Source of the DNA: JBLFWJ01 sp047611425
GTDB taxonomy: Bacteria > Bacteroidota > Bacteroidia > UBA10329
DNA length: 17,562 nt
Assembly: GCA_047611425.1 (NCBI GenBank)
Contig: JBLFWJ010000058.1
Coordinates: forward strand, 1 to 17,562
Direction of reading: 5' to 3'
Of this stretch, positions 1-7,628 are shown piece after piece. The notes under the pieces are model-generated. The model saw only the letters and a program-made list of their open reading frames with translations. It was not told the DNA's origin and searched no databases. Numbering within the stretch: position 1 is the stretch's first letter; every line of letters starts with the position of its first letter. The translations under genes were made by a program, and so were the position numbers.

Positions 1-184
1 TTCGCTTTACCACATGGGCATTTATGCCGACATTGAATTGATGGAATGGTTTACATCAGAATTTCCCAAGCATGTAAAAGGCAAACTTGACATGGGAAAA
101 AGCTGCATCCGTTTCAAGAAAATGAATCAAATTCCTTACGAATTGATTGCAGAACTGGTTGGCAAAATGTCGACCGAAAAGTAG
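1..184 (+). CDS. DUF1801 family protein, 3' end only, shortened by an in-frame TAG
   Basis: Reading from base 2, the frame gives about 60 residues that contain YHMGIYAD and KLDMGKSCIRFKK. These are highly characteristic of the C-terminal half of the DUF1801 (YdhG-like, sometimes called iron-chaperone-like) family of small cytoplasmic proteins of unclear function. The 5' part lies outside the window. The frame stops at TAG (182-184) after MSTEK. The same frame then continues I-E-I-Y-E-A-A-F-K-K-K to a TAA at 218-220, which matches the usual family ending of W-I-x-x-Y-E followed by a basic tail. TAG therefore sits where a conserved Trp (TGG) is expected. Loss of 12 terminal residues may be tolerated, so I call it a CDS rather than a pseudogene. 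Family assignment rests on remembered motifs and is fairly secure. Confidence 0.75.
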   Translation, partial: SLYHMGIYADIELMEWFTSEFPKHVKGKLDMGKSCIRFKKMNQIPYELIAELVGKMSTEK

Positions 185-320
185 ATTGAAATCTATGAAG
201 CGGCCTTCAAAAAGAAGTAATCCATTAATTGGATATTTCATTTTGGATTTCTTTGAATGGGAATAATCGGGTCTTCAGAGCGGCACAATTAGCTGCACAT
301 TCGATTAACAAATAAGAATC

Positions 321-1283
321 ATGAAAACATACTTTATTGCTTGGTGGAATGTCGAAAACCTCTTTGACACCTCCTCCTCTACTCAACGCCCCGATTGGTT
401 AAAATCCAAACTCAGGAGCGAATTAAAAGGCTGGACTGCAGCTGTGCTTGACAAGAAGATCAAGAACCTTTGCTCCGTGATAGAGGCCATGAATGATGGC
501 GAAGGGCCGGATCTACTTGGCGTTTGTGAAGTAGAGAATGAGCCCGTCCTGCAGAGATTAGTCAATTCCATCAACTTACCGGGACGCGATTATGCAATCG
601 CCCACCACGACACCAGCGATCAACGTGGAATTGACGTTGCGTTTATCTACGATCGAAACTCATTTACTACAGATGGGCTGATTTTCAATCAGGTGATTAT
701 AAAGAGAAACTCTACCCGCGATCTTGTTCAAATCAACCTAAAAACGGTTGGAGGGAATGATCTGGTTGTGATTGGAAATCACTGGCCTTCAAGGCTGGGT
801 GGCAAAAGTTTTAGCGAACCATATAGATGTTTGGCAGGCGAAACACTGAGTTATTGGATTAAACGAATTCAAGAAGTGAAAGGCAAAAAAGTTCCTATTC
901 TGGTGATGGGGGATTTTAATGATGAGCCGCACGACCGAAGCCTTTCCGACTATGCACTTGCCACCAATAGTCGAACGAGAGTAATCTACGCCCGAAACCC
1001 GATGCTTTACAATTTGTGCTGGGCCGAGTGGGGAATAAATTCAGCCACCTACTCCTACGGTGGTGAACATTTGATGATTGATCAAATGCTTGTTTCAAAA
1101 GGCCTTTGCTATAAGCAGGGAAACTTGCGAACCTCCTCCGAGGATCTTAAAGTATTTAGAATGGACGGCATGACTGCTGGTCGATATGATCAACCCGTAA
1201 GATTTGGCCGACCGAGCAGCTCACTCAACACAGAAGGGTTTAGCGATCATTTGCCGTTAACTTTGCGCATCACCGAACATTGA
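321..1283 (+). CDS. Endonuclease/exonuclease/phosphatase (EEP) family protein
   Basis: This 320-residue protein has the EEP (DNase I-like) fold from end to end. Visible motifs, in order, are WNVENLFD (residues 9-16, metal/active-site Asn), GVCEVEN (67-73, metal-binding Glu70), GNHWPSR (152-158, catalytic His154), MGDFNDEP (196-203, Asp198 and Asn200) and the terminal SDHLPL (Asp309-His310). All catalytic positions of the superfamily are present, so it should be an active Mg2+-dependent phosphodiesterase or phosphatase; whether the substrate is DNA, RNA or lipid cannot be told. It has no signal peptide, so it is probably cytoplasmic. The ATG at 321 starts directly in the first motif, so the start is well supported. 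The next gene begins one base after its stop, suggesting cotranscription. Confidence 0.88.
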   Translation: MKTYFIAWWNVENLFDTSSSTQRPDWLKSKLRSELKGWTAAVLDKKIKNLCSVIEAMNDGEGPDLLGVCEVENEPVLQRLVNSINLPGRDYAIAHHDTSDQRGIDVAFIYDRNSFTTDGLIFNQVIIKRNSTRDLVQINLKTVGGNDLVVIGNHWPSRLGGKSFSEPYRCLAGETLSYWIKRIQEVKGKKVPILVMGDFNDEPHDRSLSDYALATNSRTRVIYARNPMLYNLCWAEWGINSATYSYGGEHLMIDQMLVSKGLCYKQGNLRTSSEDLKVFRMDGMTAGRYDQPVRFGRPSSSLNTEGFSDHLPLTLRITEH

Positions 1284-1284
1284 G

Positions 1285-2100
1285 ATGAGAAAATTATTGA
1301 TCCTACTTTTTATTCCGCTGGCCTTCTCGGCCCTTGGTCAGGACGATGATTATTTCACCCCAGAAACGGAATTTAAAAACGAGAAAAAGTCGCAACCTTC
1401 TTTCTTACAGAATGAAAAATTCCCGCATCACGAAAAGCTAACACTCGAGATTTTTGGCAATGCGAGTTACTCCCAAGTATTAGATATCTATCAACTGTTC
1501 AACTCCGTTGAAGGAGGTTTTGGTGGTGATGTTGGATTAGGATTACGAGTTCGGTTGTACAAAAAACTGGCTTTGGTAGTTGGCGGAACCTACAGCAACA
1601 AAGTGGCTCAATACAACTATGATGTTCAATTTTTCAGTGGTGGTTTTGCGGAAGCTTCTTTACGAATGAGGAACCAATACGCTGGGTTTTACGGGAAGTT
1701 GCAGCTGGAATTTAGTCGAAAATTCTGGATGGCTTTGCACTTTGAAAAAACGTTCGTCTTTCATCAGGAATTAAAGGAACAGACTGTCACGCCTAATGGA
1801 GGTATAGCATACACAGACACGAATTTATATCGGCTTACGTTTCCATACGGATTGATCGATCAATTTGATGTAGGCTTAAATGTTGGAATGAGATTTCCGG
1901 TGTCGGCCTTCATGCACATCAAACCATTTATCACAATTCAAGTGGCTACTTCTGGCATAATGAGAACCAATGCTTACGGCCCAAAATTTCCCTTTGGAAA
2001 TATTGGTGAAGCCAACCCTAGCTTCGTGCATTTGAAGCTTGGAGCCATTTTCGAAATTCCAATGTTGGCTCCGAGGGCGGCTAATAAAGTGACGAATTAG
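1285..2100 (+). CDS. Putative outer-membrane beta-barrel protein
   Basis: I do not recognise a named family. The 271-residue product starts with a Sec signal peptide (MRKLLILLFIPLAFSALGQ, cleavage near residue 19). A charged, flexible segment follows to about residue 50. The rest, to the C-terminus, alternates polar and aromatic/hydrophobic residues with frequent Gly and Tyr turns (for example GGDVGLGLRVRLYKKLALVVGGTYS), typical of Bacteroidota outer-membrane barrels. It begins one base after the stop of the EEP gene (TGA at 1281-1283, ATG at 1285), so the two are probably translationally coupled. Its stop is only 16 bases from the clpB stop on the other strand, with no terminator hairpin between. 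A barrel is an inference from composition; no ligand or function can be assigned. Confidence 0.7.
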   Translation: MRKLLILLFIPLAFSALGQDDDYFTPETEFKNEKKSQPSFLQNEKFPHHEKLTLEIFGNASYSQVLDIYQLFNSVEGGFGGDVGLGLRVRLYKKLALVVGGTYSNKVAQYNYDVQFFSGGFAEASLRMRNQYAGFYGKLQLEFSRKFWMALHFEKTFVFHQELKEQTVTPNGGIAYTDTNLYRLTFPYGLIDQFDVGLNVGMRFPVSAFMHIKPFITIQVATSGIMRTNAYGPKFPFGNIGEANPSFVHLKLGAIFEIPMLAPRAANKVTN

Positions 2101-2116
2101 TAGCTCTGACTAACTT

Positions 2117-4759
2117 TTATAACGTCTCCGACTTCACAGTTTCAGCTTTCACATCTTCCTTCTTAACCTCAGTATTTCTGAAAACGATTTTCTTTTCGAA
2201 TGAATCAATTGTAATCAGTGAATCCTTGGTGAATTTTCCAGCCAATATTTCCTTGCTTAACTCATTCAATACCTGCTTTTGAATCACTCGCTTAATTGGT
2301 CGCGCACCAAACTGCGGATCGTAACCAAGCTCCGCAATCCAATCAGCGGCTTCATTGGTATAGTTGAGCTTAAGGCCATTTTCTGCGAGCATTCGAATTA
2401 CTATGTCAAGTTGAAGTTTGGTAATAGCCAAAACATCATCTCGATTTAAAGGCGTGAACATAATCACGTCATCAATCCTGTTTAAGAACTCCGGTCTAAG
2501 CGTCTTTTTTAGCAGCTCAAAAACTCCGTCCTGAGCCTCAATCATCGCACGTTCATTTCCTCCCGATATCATTTCCTCCATCTTTTCTTGGATAAGGTGT
2601 GATCCCAAATTTGAAGTCATGATGATTAATGTATTCTTAAAGTTGACCACCCGTCCTTTGTTATCGGTCAGTCTACCATCATCCAATACTTGAAGTAGAA
2701 TATTGAAAACATCAGGATGTGCTTTTTCAATCTCATCCAGCAAAACAATGGAGTAAGGCTTTCTTCGAACCGCTTCTGTTAACTGGCCACCTTCATCATA
2801 ACCAACGTATCCTGGAGGTGCGCCCACTAAACGTGATACCGAATGCCGCTCTTGATATTCGCTCATATCAATTCGCGTCATCGCATTTTCATTATTGAAG
2901 AGATAATCGGCTAAAGCCTTTGCCAATTCCGTCTTACCAACTCCAGTTGTCCCCAAGAATATGAAAGATCCTATTGGACGTTTCTCATCCTGCAAACCCG
3001 CTCTGCTCCTTCTTATCGCATCCGAAATTGCAACAATCGCCTCATCTTGGCCAATTACACGGTTGTGCAATTCGTCCTCCAATTTGAGCAGTTTTTCCCG
3101 CTCACTTTGCAGCATTTTTGAAACAGGTATTCCGGTCCACTTAGAAACCACATCGGCAATATCCTCAGCGTCAACTTCTTCCTTAATCATTGGAGAACCT
3201 GATTGCAAATCGTGCAATGACTTCGTGTGATTAGCCAACCTAGCTTCCGTTTCCTGAATTCTTCCGTATCGAAGTTCGGCAACCTTACCAAAGTCTCCGG
3301 CTCGTTCCGCTTGATCTGCTTCTAGCTTGAGGTTTTCAATTTCCTCTTTAGCTGTCTGAATTCCTTCTACAACATCTTTTTCGTTCTGCCACTTGGCTTT
3401 TAGGTCATCTCGCTCAGCCGATAATTCAGAGAGCTGCTTTGCAAGCATATCAAGTTTAGCCTTGTCCTTTTCACGCTTAATCGCTTCCCGCTCAATTTCC
3501 AGCTGACGGATTTTCCGTTCCAAATCATCCAATGCTTGTGGCGAAGAGTTTATCTCTAGCCTCAATTTAGAAGCCGCCTCATCCATCAAGTCAATCGCTT
3601 TGTCTGGAAGAAATCGATCGTTGATGTAGCGTTGAGAAAGTTCAACAGCTGAGATTATCGCCTCATCCTTGATTCGAACTTTATGATGCGTCTCATACTT
3701 CTCTTTTAAACCTCTCATTATAGATATGGCATCGGCCGTATCGGGCTCATCTACCAGCACTTTCTGAAACCTACGTTCAAGCGCCTTATCTTTTTCAAAG
3801 TACTTCTGGTACTCGTTTAAGGTGGTTGCTCCGATTGCTCTTAATTCTCCTCTGGCCAATGCTGGTTTTAGAATATTCGCAGCATCCATTGCTCCTTCTC
3901 CTCCACCTGCTCCAACCAACGTATGGATTTCGTCAATGAATAAGACGATTTCGCCATCTGCACCAACAACTTCTTTCACTACAGATTTCAGTCTCTCTTC
4001 AAACTCGCCTTTAAACTTAGCTCCCGCAATCAAGGCACCCATATCCAACGAGTAAAGCACCTTGCTTTTCAGGTTGTCTGGTACGTCTCCATTGATAATT
4101 CGGTGCGCAAGCCCCTCTGCAATTGCCGTTTTACCAACACCTGGCTCACCAATTAGAATAGGGTTATTCTTAGTTCTTCTCGATAAAATCTGAAGTACTC
4201 GCCTAATTTCCTCGTCTCTTCCAATAACCGGATCAAGCTTTCCTTTTTGTGCCATCTCATTAAGATTGATGGCATATTTTCCAAGTGAGTTGTAGGTGTC
4301 TTCAGCAGTTCGGCTATCAACCTTTCCTCCTTTTCTCAGTTCCTGAATTCCAGCCTTTAAATCTTTTTCATTGACTCCGCTGTCTTTTAGGATTTGAGAT
4401 GTCGTGTCTTTTATAGCTAAAACTCCAAGAAAAATGTGCTCCACTGCCATGAATTCATCACCCAAATCCTTCATGGATTTTTCGGCCATAGTCAAAGCTT
4501 TGGTTGCACTTTGAGACATGTAAACATTGCCGCCATCAACCTTTGGGTAACTCTTAGTGTGACTTGCCATTGTTGATCTAATCGCATTAAGATCAACCCC
4601 ACATTTCTTAAAGATGAATGGAATCACATTCTCATCAACCTCAAAAACCCCACTTAGCAAGTGTCCGGTTTCGATGGCTTGATGTCCATATTCCATGGCC
4701 AATTGCTGGCCTTTTTGAATCGCCTCTTGTGTGCGAATGGTCATTTTCTCCTGATTCAT
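2117..4759 (-). CDS. clpB: ATP-dependent disaggregase ClpB
   Basis: This is a full-length, 880-residue ClpB/Hsp104 AAA+ disaggregase, which works with DnaK to pull polypeptides out of aggregates through a hexameric pore in the cytoplasm. Domains in order are a Clp_N repeat domain (about 1-145), NBD1 with Walker A GEPGVGKT (204-211), Walker B VLFIDE (272-277) and pore loop AKFKGEFEE (247-255), the coiled-coil middle domain (about 405-525) that identifies ClpB rather than ClpA/ClpC, NBD2 with Walker A GTTGVGKT (603-610), pore loop GYVGYDEGG (650-658) and Walker B IVLLDEIEK (671-679), then the small C-terminal domain. NBD1 has Phe rather than the more common Tyr in its pore loop. The acidic/Lys tail after about 865 is family-variable. 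No CIRCE-type heat-shock operator is visible upstream. Confidence 0.97.
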   Translation of the reverse strand: MNQEKMTIRTQEAIQKGQQLAMEYGHQAIETGHLLSGVFEVDENVIPFIFKKCGVDLNAIRSTMASHTKSYPKVDGGNVYMSQSATKALTMAEKSMKDLGDEFMAVEHIFLGVLAIKDTTSQILKDSGVNEKDLKAGIQELRKGGKVDSRTAEDTYNSLGKYAINLNEMAQKGKLDPVIGRDEEIRRVLQILSRRTKNNPILIGEPGVGKTAIAEGLAHRIINGDVPDNLKSKVLYSLDMGALIAGAKFKGEFEERLKSVVKEVVGADGEIVLFIDEIHTLVGAGGGEGAMDAANILKPALARGELRAIGATTLNEYQKYFEKDKALERRFQKVLVDEPDTADAISIMRGLKEKYETHHKVRIKDEAIISAVELSQRYINDRFLPDKAIDLMDEAASKLRLEINSSPQALDDLERKIRQLEIEREAIKREKDKAKLDMLAKQLSELSAERDDLKAKWQNEKDVVEGIQTAKEEIENLKLEADQAERAGDFGKVAELRYGRIQETEARLANHTKSLHDLQSGSPMIKEEVDAEDIADVVSKWTGIPVSKMLQSEREKLLKLEDELHNRVIGQDEAIVAISDAIRRSRAGLQDEKRPIGSFIFLGTTGVGKTELAKALADYLFNNENAMTRIDMSEYQERHSVSRLVGAPPGYVGYDEGGQLTEAVRRKPYSIVLLDEIEKAHPDVFNILLQVLDDGRLTDNKGRVVNFKNTLIIMTSNLGSHLIQEKMEEMISGGNERAMIEAQDGVFELLKKTLRPEFLNRIDDVIMFTPLNRDDVLAITKLQLDIVIRMLAENGLKLNYTNEAADWIAELGYDPQFGARPIKRVIQKQVLNELSKEILAGKFTKDSLITIDSFEKKIVFRNTEVKKEDVKAETVKSETL

Positions 4760-4969
4760 ATCCTCTGCTTTTAATTCTTAACGATACACCCTACATCAAA
4801 GTGCGACCCAAGCCCGTAATTCGGGCAATGTGTCAGATTATGGTTGAATTACCTGACCTATTTACTTGAAAAATAGAATTTTCCTGACGGAATTTCCGCT
4901 TCGCAAGATTCCATAAATGGAGAACACTCACTGACAATAAACATCAACCAAAAACTATGAACTGAATAC

Positions 4970-4977
4970 TACCTTTG
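4970..4977 (+). promoter_or_regulatory. Bacteroidota -7 promoter box (TACCTTTG) of mtaB-lgt
   Basis: TACCTTTG matches the Bacteroidota sigma-ABfr -7 consensus TAnnTTTG exactly. A transcription start a few bases downstream would leave a leader of only about 3-6 bases before the ATG at 4987. I see no convincing TTTG -33 element at the expected distance. The box also includes the TTG at 4975, which argues against that TTG being the translation start. Confidence 0.6.
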
Positions 4978-4986
4978 CCGCCCGTT

Positions 4987-6300
4987 ATGGCACACAGAGT
5001 TGCATTTCATACGTTAGGTTGTAAGCTCAATTTCTCTGAGTCATCAACTATTGCTCGACAATTAGTGAACGAAGGCTTTGAGCGGGTTGATCCAAAAGAG
5101 GTTTCTGATGTCTACGTAATCAACACGTGCAGCGTAACGGAAAAAGCGGATTCTCAATGCCGAAGTATCGTTCGGCAATGCTTGAGAAAAAACCCAAATG
5201 CCTTTGTTGCTGTTATCGGCTGTTATGCTCAGCTAAAGCCTGAGTCGATTGTTAGCATTCCTGGTGTAGATGTAGTTCTTGGAGCAAACGAGAAATTCAA
5301 TCTATCTAAGTATCTGGGTGATCTGGAAAAGAAAACTGAGGTTGGGATTCACAGCTGTGAAATCAAAGATGTGAAGGAATTTGTGCCTTCGTTTTCTTCA
5401 GCCGATCGAACCAGAACTTTTTTAAAAGTACAGGACGGTTGCGATTATTTCTGTTCGTTTTGCACCATTCCGTTAGCTCGAGGTAGAAGTCGAAGCACAT
5501 CTATTGCCGAAACGTTAAAAGAAGCCGAGTTGGCTGCAACTTCAGGCGTTAAGGAAATCGTACTCACGGGAGTTAATATTGGTGATTTTGGTGCTGGAAC
5601 AGATGAGAATTTTCTGGGATTGGCAAAAGAACTGGACAATATCAATGATGTTGATCGGTTTAGGATCTCATCCATTGAGCCTAACCTTTTGAGCAACGAG
5701 ATAATCGACTTTGTAAGCACTTCGAACAAGTTTGTACCGCATTTCCATATTCCACTTCAATCTGGAAACGATGAATTGCTGTCTCGAATGAGAAGACGAT
5801 ATGATTCATCGCTTTACAAAAGTCGTATTGAGCGGATCAAAGAAGTGATGCCTGATGCTTGTATTGGCGTTGATGTAATTGTTGGTTTTCCGGGAGAAAC
5901 GGAAGAGCGTTTCATGGACACATACAATTTCTTAAACGAGCTTCCAGTGTCATACTTGCACGTTTTCACTTATTCTGAAAGACCAAACACTACGGCAATT
6001 CGAATGAGCGAAGATGTAGTACCGATTGATGTACGGAAAGAGCGAAATCGAATGCTTACCATTCTATCAGAGAAAAAGAAGCAAGCGTTTTACCGTGAAT
6101 TCAATAATGAAGAACGGCCTGTTCTTTTTGAAAAAGAGAATAGGGATGGAATGATGTTCGGTTTTACCGACAATTACTTACGCGTTTCAGCTAAATATGA
6201 AGCGTCTCAAGCCAACACAATTCGAAAAGTCCAACTTGTCGGACTTTCAGAAAACGTATTCAATTCAACTTTGAATAATAACGCAGCAGTTGCTGTATAG
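4987..6300 (+). CDS. mtaB: tRNA t6A37 methylthiotransferase MtaB
   Basis: This radical-SAM enzyme of the MiaB/RimO family converts t6A at position 37 of ANN-decoding tRNAs to ms2t6A. With the ATG at 4987 it has 437 residues, the usual MtaB length. The N-terminal MTTase domain supplies cluster cysteines C12 (HTLGCKLN), C48 (NTCSVTEKAD) and C79 (GCYA). The radical-SAM CxxxCxxC motif is C152, C156 and C159 (GCDYFCSFCTIP). DVIVGFPGET follows, and a short TRAM-like C-terminal segment ends the protein. The GCKLN form of the first motif and NTCSVTEKAD favour MtaB over MiaB or RimO. An in-frame TTG at 4975 would add four residues but lies inside the -7 box. The Lgt-family gene starts three bases after the stop, so they form an operon. 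Confidence 0.93.
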   Translation: MAHRVAFHTLGCKLNFSESSTIARQLVNEGFERVDPKEVSDVYVINTCSVTEKADSQCRSIVRQCLRKNPNAFVAVIGCYAQLKPESIVSIPGVDVVLGANEKFNLSKYLGDLEKKTEVGIHSCEIKDVKEFVPSFSSADRTRTFLKVQDGCDYFCSFCTIPLARGRSRSTSIAETLKEAELAATSGVKEIVLTGVNIGDFGAGTDENFLGLAKELDNINDVDRFRISSIEPNLLSNEIIDFVSTSNKFVPHFHIPLQSGNDELLSRMRRRYDSSLYKSRIERIKEVMPDACIGVDVIVGFPGETEERFMDTYNFLNELPVSYLHVFTYSERPNTTAIRMSEDVVPIDVRKERNRMLTILSEKKKQAFYREFNNEERPVLFEKENRDGMMFGFTDNYLRVSAKYEASQANTIRKVQLVGLSENVFNSTLNNNAAVAV

Positions 6301-6303
6301 CCC

Positions 6304-7470
6304 ATGTATCCAACTCTATATCATTTAGTCTACGACCTTTTCGGAATTGAAATTCCGATGTTCAAGTTGGTTCAAAGTTTCGGAATGATGGTCGCATTGG
6401 CCTTTATTTCAGCCAGTACCGTAATGGCTACCGAATTGAGGAGAAAGGAAGGACTCGGGTTGATTAGTACCACCACTCGCAAAATCTGGAAAGGAAAACC
6501 ATCCACCCTAGTGGATAAGATTACTTCAGGAGTCATTGGGTTTTTAATTGGATTCAAGGTGCTTGAGATGATTCTAAATCCTTCGGTGCTTGACGACACA
6601 CAGGCCCTTTTTCTTTCACTTCAGGGTAATCTAATAGGAGGTTTACTTCTTGGAGCTGCCTTTGTAGCGTCTAGAATCTATGAAGACAAAAAGAACGGCC
6701 TAGATGAACCGGTTGAGGTAACTGAAATTATTCATCCGGCAGATCATGCTGGAACCATCACAATTATTGCTGCGGTGGTAGGGATTCTAGGGGCAAAGAT
6801 TTTTCACAACCTCGAAAATCTCGATGACTTTTTCCGTGATCCCGTTGGTTCACTTTTATCCTTTAGTGGATTAACTTTTTATGGCGGACTTATTTGCGCA
6901 ACAATCGCCATTGTTTGGTACGCAAGAAAGCACAATATTAAAGTGGTCCATTTGGTTGATAGCATCACCCCAGGACTGATGCTATCCTATGGTGTTGGAA
7001 GAATTGGTTGCCATTTGGCAGGAGACGGTGATTGGGGAATTGGGAATACAGCACCAATGCCAGATTGGTTGGCGTTTCTCCCAGAATGGGTTTGGGCATA
7101 CGACTATCCGAATAATGTACTTTCTGAAGGTGTGAGATTAACTGAAGGCATCATTTATCCCGGTTACGGCTATCATTTGGTTCCTTCAGTTTTCCCTACT
7201 GCCATCTACGAAGTGGCCATGTCATTGACAATTTTTGCCTTTTTGTGGGCTATGAGAAAACGCTGGTCTACTCCAGGAATGATCAGTGCAGTTTATCTCA
7301 TTTTCAACGGCACCGAACGATTCCTAATTGAGAAAATTAGAGTAAATAACCTCTTCGATATTATGGGATTGCAGCTTACTCAAGCCGAGGTAATCTCTTT
7401 CGGAATCTTCATTATGGGTGTTGCTGGAATTTTCCTTTCCAAGAAGTATGGCCATAAATGGGCCGAATAA
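6304..7470 (+). CDS. lgt: Lgt-family integral membrane protein (prolipoprotein diacylglyceryl transferase-like)
   Basis: Lgt transfers a diacylglyceryl group from phosphatidylglycerol to the lipobox Cys of prolipoproteins in the inner membrane. The 388-residue product is multi-spanning and shows Lgt landmarks: TFYGGLI (191-197) and the signature region GRIGCHLAGDGDWG (232-245). It is nearly 100 residues longer than E. coli Lgt because of an insertion between the first membrane segment and the TFYGGLI motif, including hydrophobic stretches near 75-92 and 105-122. Against the E. coli protein as I remember it, Arg143 is kept (Arg233), but Tyr26 is Phe26, His103 is Tyr193 and Asn146 is Cys236. 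It may be a Bacteroidota-type Lgt or a paralogue with another role, so the symbol is family-level. It is cotranscribed with mtaB. Confidence 0.78.
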   Translation: MYPTLYHLVYDLFGIEIPMFKLVQSFGMMVALAFISASTVMATELRRKEGLGLISTTTRKIWKGKPSTLVDKITSGVIGFLIGFKVLEMILNPSVLDDTQALFLSLQGNLIGGLLLGAAFVASRIYEDKKNGLDEPVEVTEIIHPADHAGTITIIAAVVGILGAKIFHNLENLDDFFRDPVGSLLSFSGLTFYGGLICATIAIVWYARKHNIKVVHLVDSITPGLMLSYGVGRIGCHLAGDGDWGIGNTAPMPDWLAFLPEWVWAYDYPNNVLSEGVRLTEGIIYPGYGYHLVPSVFPTAIYEVAMSLTIFAFLWAMRKRWSTPGMISAVYLIFNGTERFLIEKIRVNNLFDIMGLQLTQAEVISFGIFIMGVAGIFLSKKYGHKWAE

Positions 7471-7485
7471 TATAGGCCGTTTCAA

Positions 7486-7493
7486 TACCTTTT
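7486..7493 (+). promoter_or_regulatory. Possible -7 box (TACCTTTT) for the DUF1800-DUF1501 operon
   Basis: TACCTTTT matches TAnnTTTG at all fixed positions but the last. It lies in the gap after the Lgt-family gene and before the DUF1800 gene. It implies a leader of roughly 130 bases to the ATG at 7629, or about 60 to an alternative TTG at 7560. No clear -33 element is visible. Confidence 0.35.
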
Positions 7494-7628
7494 CTTCATT
7501 CTATACAGGTTAATTAAACCTTCAGCTATTTCCAAAGTCAATGGAAATGGATTGAAAACTTGCACCCCAATTTGAAATATTGGAAGGCGAACGCGTTAAA
7601 TTTACCTGTGACCTTTAAATTCGAAGAC

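Noticed and set aside
4812..4826. GCCCG-TAATT-CGGGC hairpin upstream of clpB
   Set aside because: Only five base pairs, no T tract and no match to CIRCE or another heat-shock operator that I know; could be chance in a 227-base gap.
4886..4896. Short palindrome CGGAATTTCCG in the clpB-mtaB gap
   Set aside because: Five-base arms around a single central base are not unusual by chance and no promoter element adjoins it.
4975..4986. TTG start for mtaB adding four residues
   Set aside because: The TTG is part of the TACCTTTG promoter box and the added residues precede the conserved family start; the ATG at 4987 gives the normal length.
7560..7628. TTG start for the DUF1800 gene adding 23 residues
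   Set aside because: Not excluded, but no signal peptide or family motif lies in the extension and the ATG at 7629 fits the family N-terminus better.
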